From contig DRNA01000206.1 in NCBI GenBank assembly GCA_011322365.1, positions 1-32,618 of the forward strand: DNA of 32,618 nucleotides, given 5' to 3'. Position numbers and translations under genes: made by a program. Below the pieces are notes generated by a model. That model ran no database searches, was not told the origin of the DNA, and saw nothing but the letters and a program-made list of their open reading frames with translations. This document shows, in pieces, positions 27,205 to 32,618 of the stretch. Origin of the DNA: Aeromonadales bacterium (GTDB lineage Bacteria; Pseudomonadota; Gammaproteobacteria; Enterobacterales; GCA-002770795). How positions within the stretch are numbered: position 1 is the first letter of the stretch; each line of letters starts with the position of its first letter.

Positions 27205-28264
27205 TATTATTGCTTATTTTTTCGAGCAGCCATCTGGCAGCTTTTTCTCCCTCATTCAAGGGGAAATCATTGCGAAACATTTCTTTAGCCCTGATGTACA
27301 CATCTAGCGTAGTTACCTGATGACTAGTGACAAGATCGGCTATGGACTTTGAAACCTTTGAATGTGTACTTCTCATTTCAAAAATGCCTACATCTGCTCC
27401 CGAACTTAATGCCTCAAATATCATGCTAACACTATCGGGAGTAACCCAGACCTGTTCATTTTGTGGTAAGTTTTCCTTAAGCCAATTTTTTTCGCAATCA
27501 TCAAATTTAATTAATTTAAGGTTGTTATGCTGTCGCATAATTTTGTCAATGGTATCTTCAAAGTTTTTTGGTGTTCTTCTTGAAGTTGAAATTTTCCAGC
27601 GAACATCTGCTTTTACTGCAATTAAATTCCTAAACTGTTGAACAATTTCTTCTTCGTCCCAGATGTAATGTTTACTTGGACCGCCCAACAGAATTAAACC
27701 CGATTGAGGCATTTTCTGCTGTGGTTGCATCCTGTTAATTGCACCTCTGATAGTTAAAACATTATCAGTATTTTCTAAGCCATCATGTTCGGGTACTATA
27801 AGATAATCAAACCAACTTACGGGTAGAGAAGGTTTCATTAATATTACGGAAGGAATTTTATAAGCTCTACTAGCAGCAAGTACTGTACAATGTGTAGCAT
27901 GTCCAGCACCAATGATAAGGTTAGGAGCAGGTAATGAAATATCCGGGACAAAACCAAACAGGGCTTTTAATTTACTCCAGTTATTTTTAAATAACGTTCT
28001 ACGTTGTTGTCGAGTCGAAAAAACATATGCTTTTACTCCATTAAAATTATATTCCGGTTCAGATACTACTGGTTGGCTTAATTGACGCTCCAATGCATCA
28101 ATTAAACCTAAAATCTGGTTTATGTGACCTGGTTTATCATCGGTAACATACCAGATAATTAAAAGTTGACACCTGTTTGCAGGCTGTTCGAGAATCGAAG
28201 CCGTCGTGGGATGGCGCTTTTCCACAATAGATAACCTTTTCTCTGACGGCCTCCTGGTGTCCAT
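27188..28264 (-). CDS. ELM1/GtrOC1-family putative glycosyltransferase
   Basis: WYVTDDKPGHINQILGLIDALERQL, NLIIGAGHATHCTVLAASRAYKIPSVILMKPSLP, WKISTSRRTPKNFE, VWVTPDSVSMIFEALSSG. Confidence 0.8.
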   Translation of the reverse strand: MDTRRPSEKRLSIVEKRHPTTASILEQPANRCQLLIIWYVTDDKPGHINQILGLIDALERQLSQPVVSEPEYNFNGVKAYVFSTRQQRRTLFKNNWSKLKALFGFVPDISLPAPNLIIGAGHATHCTVLAASRAYKIPSVILMKPSLPVSWFDYLIVPEHDGLENTDNVLTIRGAINRMQPQQKMPQSGLILLGGPSKHYIWDEEEIVQQFRNLIAVKADVRWKISTSRRTPKNFEDTIDKIMRQHNNLKLIKFDDCEKNWLKENLPQNEQVWVTPDSVSMIFEALSSGADVGIFEMRSTHSKVSKSIADLVTSHQVTTLDVYIRAKEMFRNDFPLNEGEKAARWLLEKISNNNATEK

Positions 28265-28270
28265 ATTTAA

Positions 28271-28483
28271 TTATTTCTTTAATCGATAGATAGTGCCGCA
28301 ATAGGGACAAACCACCTCATTGGTTTTCTCAAGAGGCAAGAACACTCTAGGATGCTCTGCCCACCTGGAAGACTCATCAGTCGGACAATGGAGTGGTAAA
28401 TCCTTAGCAGTTACTTCTACAATTTTGCTACTATTTTTTTGCTTGAGGTTTTGTTGTGACACGGCTCTGACTCCAAATAACAA
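28271..28483 (-). CDS. Zinc-finger domain (zf-CHCC) protein
   Basis: LPLHCPTDESSRWAEHPRVFLPLEKTNEVVCPYCGTIYRLKK: C...H...CPYC zinc-binding pattern, about 70 aa. Confidence 0.85.
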   Translation of the reverse strand: MLFGVRAVSQQNLKQKNSSKIVEVTAKDLPLHCPTDESSRWAEHPRVFLPLEKTNEVVCPYCGTIYRLKK

Positions 28484-28638
28484 GATGTTTAGAAAATAAA
28501 TATCGAATATTGACCTGAATTATAACCTTTACATATCGATATTTCAGCTAGATCATGGGCTTTTATACTTTTTCAGTAAATAATAGCTTCAGGCTATCTC
28601 TATCAATAGATTATGCCCTTTAATCTATAACTATTGAG

Positions 28639-31467
28639 CTAATCCCAGGGATATAGACCATGATATTTTAAAATAGCTATGTTCTTTTCTAATTCTTTCT
28701 TGCTGATAACGGAATAATCTACTTCCTGGTCCTGAAGCGTAAGCGTATTAATCTTGTCGATCTGATTTAAATAAGAATCCATGATTGTTTCAGCATGTGC
28801 CTGTATTAATAGTTTATTCTGCAACAGCACCTTTACCTGATCAATCAAACTACTTACTCGGGTTAATAACGAATATTGCTTTGCATTTTTAAGCACCAGA
28901 TATTGAACCAGAAACTCCAAATCAATGATCCCGCCATCTTGCTGTTTCATCAGCGTCTTCCCCGTCATTTTTCCAATTTCGTGTCTCTTCATTTTCATAC
29001 GCATAGTTTTAATTTCAGCTTTTAATGACACATTCTTGTTTGCACCAGAAATCACCCTGGTTTTAATCAACTGGAATCGTTCTGCCAAATCGCTAGTTCC
29101 AAATAAACACCTGGCTCTAACCAACGATTGATGTTCCCAGGTCCAGGCTTCATTTAACTGATAATTCTCAAATTCATTCACCTGTGTGACCAGCAGCCCA
29201 GAGCGTCCTGAAGGACGTAATCGAGTATCTATCTCATACAATACTCCATTAGGCATTCGTGTATTAATATAGTGAATTAATCGCTGTGCAATTTTAATAA
29301 AGAATTCTATTGCAGGTACTGTCCTTTTACCACTGGTTAAGCTGTTGCTATTACCGTAGATAAACACCAGATCAAGATCAGATGAAAATCCCATTTCTTT
29401 ACTACCAAGTTTACCCATTGCAATAATAGAAAAATCAACGTCACTTCCATCCTCACGGACTAACCGTCCATATTTTTGCTCTATTTTTATTCTTGCCAGC
29501 TTATAACACTGCCATAAAATGGCTTCTGCCACTTCAGATAAAGCTATACACAACTTAGCTCCATCCAGATATCCACTGATAAAGCTGGCAGCCAGTTGAA
29601 AATGCTGTGATTGTTTATATTCCCTTAGAGCACATAAAATCTGCTCTTCATCTTCTTCAGGTATTCTCAAAACCCGGTTGTTTAACTGCGCACTTCGGTC
29701 AATTTTTTCTGACATTTTCAACCATTCCGGATTGAGTAAGTCATCAATTACCAATGGATAATTTGTTGTGTGAGTAGCTATCCAGTTACTTTTTGAAAAT
29801 AAATTAGTCAAAATATCCAGAGTTTTATTATTCTCTAAAAATAATTGTAAATATGCGGTGCGAGTAGCTACTGTCTCCATCAATACCAGCATTCGTTTAA
29901 AGGTATTCGTTGAATTCTTATAATTTCCACATATCTGTACTAAATAAGGAATTAACTGATTAATAAGGTCGCTTCCTTTGATTCCAGAAAGGCGTATCAT
30001 TCCAGAGAGCCTTTTTCTAAACTGACATAACTCATTAATTATCTCTTCGGCATTAGAGTAACCCATTGAGTTTATTATCCTGATATTTTTTTCGCTCTGG
30101 TCAGGTAATAGAAATATATCTTTTAATTGAGTAAATATTTCATCTGTTTCGTGACTTAATGAGATCTCACCCGCTTTAAATTGTTCATTGAAAATTCGAT
30201 GAATAGAGGTTCTACAAGCATTTAACTGCTCACAAAATATTTTCCAGCTGTCATAGCCGCATAAATAAACCAGTCGCTCTTTATCCAGTTCATTCGATGG
30301 CAATTGCTGTGTTTGCTCATCGGCAAAAGACTGTATACAATGTTCCATATGCCTTAATTTTAAGTAACAGGTTTTTAATAAAGTACAATCTTCTACAGCC
30401 AATAAAGATAACTGACGAATTTTTTCCAGAGTCAAAAGTGTGGAGGTGTTTTGTAGAGTGCGCTGTTTACCACCATGAATTAATTGTATAGCCTGTACTA
30501 TAAATTCAATTTCCCTTATACCGCCTTTGCCCAACTTTATGTTATCTTGCAAATTCCTTCTTCTATGCTCGGCTTCAATTTGTCTCTTTAACTTTCGTGG
30601 TACTTCCAATAATGAAAAATCGATATAACGACGATAAACGAAGGGATTTACTATTTTTTGAAATTCTAACTGTTCTTCATTAGAGCCTGTGATTAATCTT
30701 GCCTTTATCATGGCAAATCTTTCCCACCCTCTGCCCTGTTCAAGATAATATTGTTCCAGTGCATCCATACTCAAAACTACTGCTCCACTATCGCCATAAG
30801 GTCTTAATCGAGTATCAACCCTGAATACGAATCCATCAGCAGTAATATCCGTTAACAACTGGATAACTAACTGGGTTAGCTTTGTAAAATATTGAATATT
30901 AGACCACTGTTTTCTACCTCCAACAGTCCATCCTTCTTTAAAATAGAGAAAAATCAAATCAATATCTGATGACAGGTTAAGTTCTCTACCGCCTAATTTA
31001 CCCATACCCACAACAAGTAATTGTTGTTCAACACCTGAATGGTCAACAGGCATTCCCAATGATTTTTTTAAAAATTCATGAGCCCAGTTACTAGCATACT
31101 GAATACAGCTATCAGCCAGAGCTGAACATCCATTCATTACTTTTATAGTATTATTTTGATATTCATCATGAATTAACCCTATCATGGTTAAGTTTCGATA
31201 TTGGCGTAAATGCTTCTTAATTTCCTCTATATTATTGCTTTCACATATTCTTTCCTGCAAATCGAGGATAAGATTTTTCCTTTCCTCCCCATTTACAAAC
31301 CACTCGGGATGTTGTTTCCTCAGGTGTTGAATATAATCACTTAGTATATAATCAGCTAAGGCTGGCAGATTTTTGTCGATAGCGTCTTTCTGCATCAATT
31401 GCATTAAAAGAGGAAATTGATATGAATTGATTTTCTGTCTCATAATGCCCGTATTAATACCTTCCAA
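28639..31467 (-). CDS. glnE: Bifunctional glutamine synthetase adenylyltransferase/deadenylase
   Basis: Two nucleotidyltransferase domains: GMGKLGGRELNLSSDIDLIFLY and AMGKLGSKEMGFSSDLDLVFIYG, each followed by RVDTRLRPYGDSG / EIDTRLRPSGRSG; 942 aa. Confidence 0.95.
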   Translation of the reverse strand: MEGINTGIMRQKINSYQFPLLMQLMQKDAIDKNLPALADYILSDYIQHLRKQHPEWFVNGEERKNLILDLQERICESNNIEEIKKHLRQYRNLTMIGLIHDEYQNNTIKVMNGCSALADSCIQYASNWAHEFLKKSLGMPVDHSGVEQQLLVVGMGKLGGRELNLSSDIDLIFLYFKEGWTVGGRKQWSNIQYFTKLTQLVIQLLTDITADGFVFRVDTRLRPYGDSGAVVLSMDALEQYYLEQGRGWERFAMIKARLITGSNEEQLEFQKIVNPFVYRRYIDFSLLEVPRKLKRQIEAEHRRRNLQDNIKLGKGGIREIEFIVQAIQLIHGGKQRTLQNTSTLLTLEKIRQLSLLAVEDCTLLKTCYLKLRHMEHCIQSFADEQTQQLPSNELDKERLVYLCGYDSWKIFCEQLNACRTSIHRIFNEQFKAGEISLSHETDEIFTQLKDIFLLPDQSEKNIRIINSMGYSNAEEIINELCQFRKRLSGMIRLSGIKGSDLINQLIPYLVQICGNYKNSTNTFKRMLVLMETVATRTAYLQLFLENNKTLDILTNLFSKSNWIATHTTNYPLVIDDLLNPEWLKMSEKIDRSAQLNNRVLRIPEEDEEQILCALREYKQSQHFQLAASFISGYLDGAKLCIALSEVAEAILWQCYKLARIKIEQKYGRLVREDGSDVDFSIIAMGKLGSKEMGFSSDLDLVFIYGNSNSLTSGKRTVPAIEFFIKIAQRLIHYINTRMPNGVLYEIDTRLRPSGRSGLLVTQVNEFENYQLNEAWTWEHQSLVRARCLFGTSDLAERFQLIKTRVISGANKNVSLKAEIKTMRMKMKRHEIGKMTGKTLMKQQDGGIIDLEFLVQYLVLKNAKQYSLLTRVSSLIDQVKVLLQNKLLIQAHAETIMDSYLNQIDKINTLTLQDQEVDYSVISKKELEKNIAILKYHGLYPWD

Positions 31468-31513
31468 TCCTTTCTACCGACTTAATTACCAGTTATACTT
31501 GATACGATTTCTG

Positions 31514-31541
31514 TTGAAAATCTGCTATATACCCGTACTAT
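31514..31541 (+). promoter_or_regulatory. Possible sigma70 promoter upstream of the solute-binding protein
   Basis: TTGAAA (31514-31519), 16-bp spacer, TACTAT (31536-31541), ATG at 31580. Confidence 0.35.
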
Positions 31542-31579
31542 GTCTGATTAACCTAACATAGATAGCTAGCACAAAAATA

Positions 31580-32308
31580 ATGAAATTAGTATTTGTTACA
31601 TATTTGGTACTTATATATTTTATCACAGGCCTGGTAACAAATAAGGCTTATTCTATCGAAATTTATACAGAGTACATCCCCCCCTACCAGGTAAAAATAA
31701 ACGATACGATTAGTGGAGATATTACTCAAAAAATAAAAAAAATTATTAACTGTACGGGCTATAAGTCTGATTTTTTTATGTTGCCCTGGCCTCGTTCCTA
31801 TCATAGTGCTTTAACCAAAAAAAATGCTTTAATTTATTCCATGTATAGAAGTGTTGAAAGGGAGAATCTGTTCTACTGGATCGGCCCGGTTATTAATGCC
31901 AGGGTAGTTCTATATAAACTAGCAAAGAGAACTGATATAAATATCAGCTCCTTGGAAGATATACATAACTATAAAATTGGACTTAAATTAGGTGATTTTA
32001 CTACAACATATTTTATAAACAATGGTTTTAAAGCTAGTCAAAATTTTGTCTATGTTTCTGATATAGAATCACAAATTAAGATGTTGTTTAATAATCGTTT
32101 CGATGTCACTGTTGGACTTAAAGGTACATTAGAATTTTATGCCAGAAAAATTAATTTACCCGTTAAAGAGCTATTACCAATCATGTTGTTAAAAGACCAT
32201 AGTTATAAACTTTACCTGGCAATGAATAAAAATTCAGACCCCGATGTCATCAAAAAAGTACAACAATGTTATGATAAATTATCCTATATGTTCGATCCAG
32301 GCCCCTGA
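31580..32308 (+). CDS. Periplasmic solute-binding protein, family 3-like
   Basis: Signal-like N-terminus; IEIYTEYIPPYQVKINDTISGDITQKIKKI; LPWPRSYHSALTKKNALIYSMYRSVERENLFYWIGPV; LEDIHNYKIGLKLGDFTTTYFINNGF. Confidence 0.8.
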   Translation: MKLVFVTYLVLIYFITGLVTNKAYSIEIYTEYIPPYQVKINDTISGDITQKIKKIINCTGYKSDFFMLPWPRSYHSALTKKNALIYSMYRSVERENLFYWIGPVINARVVLYKLAKRTDINISSLEDIHNYKIGLKLGDFTTTYFINNGFKASQNFVYVSDIESQIKMLFNNRFDVTVGLKGTLEFYARKINLPVKELLPIMLLKDHSYKLYLAMNKNSDPDVIKKVQQCYDKLSYMFDPGP

Positions 32309-32362
32309 TAGATAGATGTACCCTGTTAGAGTGGTGCAGAAGTACTTGCTGAGGAGTATCAA

Positions 32363-32524
32363 ATGCTATCCCGCATGAAGGGGCCGGCCTTGCCTGTGAG
32401 CCTTTCGCCAATGAATTCGCTTCTATCCTGCCCTCAAGATGTTGCGGGTTGGCTTTGTCGCCAGATTATTCCCTGCTCACACTCACATCCACCCCCTGAA
32501 AACAAAAAGCCCTGCTATTGCTAG
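32363..32524 (+). CDS. Possible 53-aa Cys-rich small ORF (speculative)
   Basis: GAGGAG-TATCAA-ATG start context; MLSRMKGPALPVSLSPMNSLLSCPQDVAGWLCRQIIPCSHSHPPPENKKPCYC*; stop lies within the terminator hairpin. Not in supplied ORF track. Confidence 0.25.
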   Translation: MLSRMKGPALPVSLSPMNSLLSCPQDVAGWLCRQIIPCSHSHPPPENKKPCYC

Positions 32525-32535
32525 CAGGGCTTTTT
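32504..32535 (-). terminator. Intrinsic terminator of the rRNA operon (symmetrical, possibly bidirectional)
   Basis: AAAAAGCCCTGCTA-TTGC-TAGCAGGGCTTTTT: perfect 14-bp stem, 4-nt loop, T tract on either strand, about 11 nt past the 5S 3' end. Confidence 0.92.
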
Positions 32536-32546
32536 GTTTTAATAAG

Positions 32547-32618
32547 TGCCTGGCGTTGTCCTACTTTCACATGGCAACTGCCACACTATCATCGGCGCAA
32601 AGCGTTTTCACTTCTGAG
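32547..32618 (-). rRNA. rrf: 5S rRNA, 3' part (runs off right edge)
   Basis: Reverse complement ...GCGCCGATGATAGTGTGGCAGTTGCCATGTGAAAGTAGGACAACGCCAGGCA, typical 5S 3' half. Confidence 0.93.

Overview
Low-GC, probably gammaproteobacterial chromosomal segment running from the 5' end of an EF-Tu gene (left edge, minus) to the 3' end of a 5S rRNA (right edge, minus). Backbone content: a tRNA-Thr/Tyr/Gly/Thr-tuf transcription unit with a recognisable sigma70 promoter; SPOR-domain protein, coaX, birA, murB and a YebC-family protein; a CDF transporter; an LpxL-type acyltransferase and msbA; a glycan locus with a methyltransferase, two GT4 glycosyltransferases, a polysaccharide deacetylase and two ELM1/GtrOC1-like proteins; a zf-CHCC protein; glnE; and a periplasmic solute-binding protein. 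The most interesting part is the accessory block at about 5.7-17.6 kb, entirely on the minus strand. In transcription order it encodes: a Tat-exported multicopper oxidase, a Tat-exported SCO-like protein that has lost the CxxxC copper/redox motif, a ~720-aa lipoprotein with a short collagen-like (GXY)6 tract and no family I recognise, then (after a strong hairpin) a glutamine cyclotransferase, a CusB-like adaptor with an N-terminal metal-binding domain, a CusA-like HME-RND pump, a DsbA-like thioredoxin, a degenerate SNase-fold protein and a c5-like monoheme cytochrome. I propose this as a candidate undescribed periplasmic copper/oxidase system. Its predicted mature multicopper oxidase would begin with Gln, a potential substrate of the neighbouring glutamine cyclotransferase. 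Family calls come from reading motifs in the sequence; no database search or structure prediction was run.
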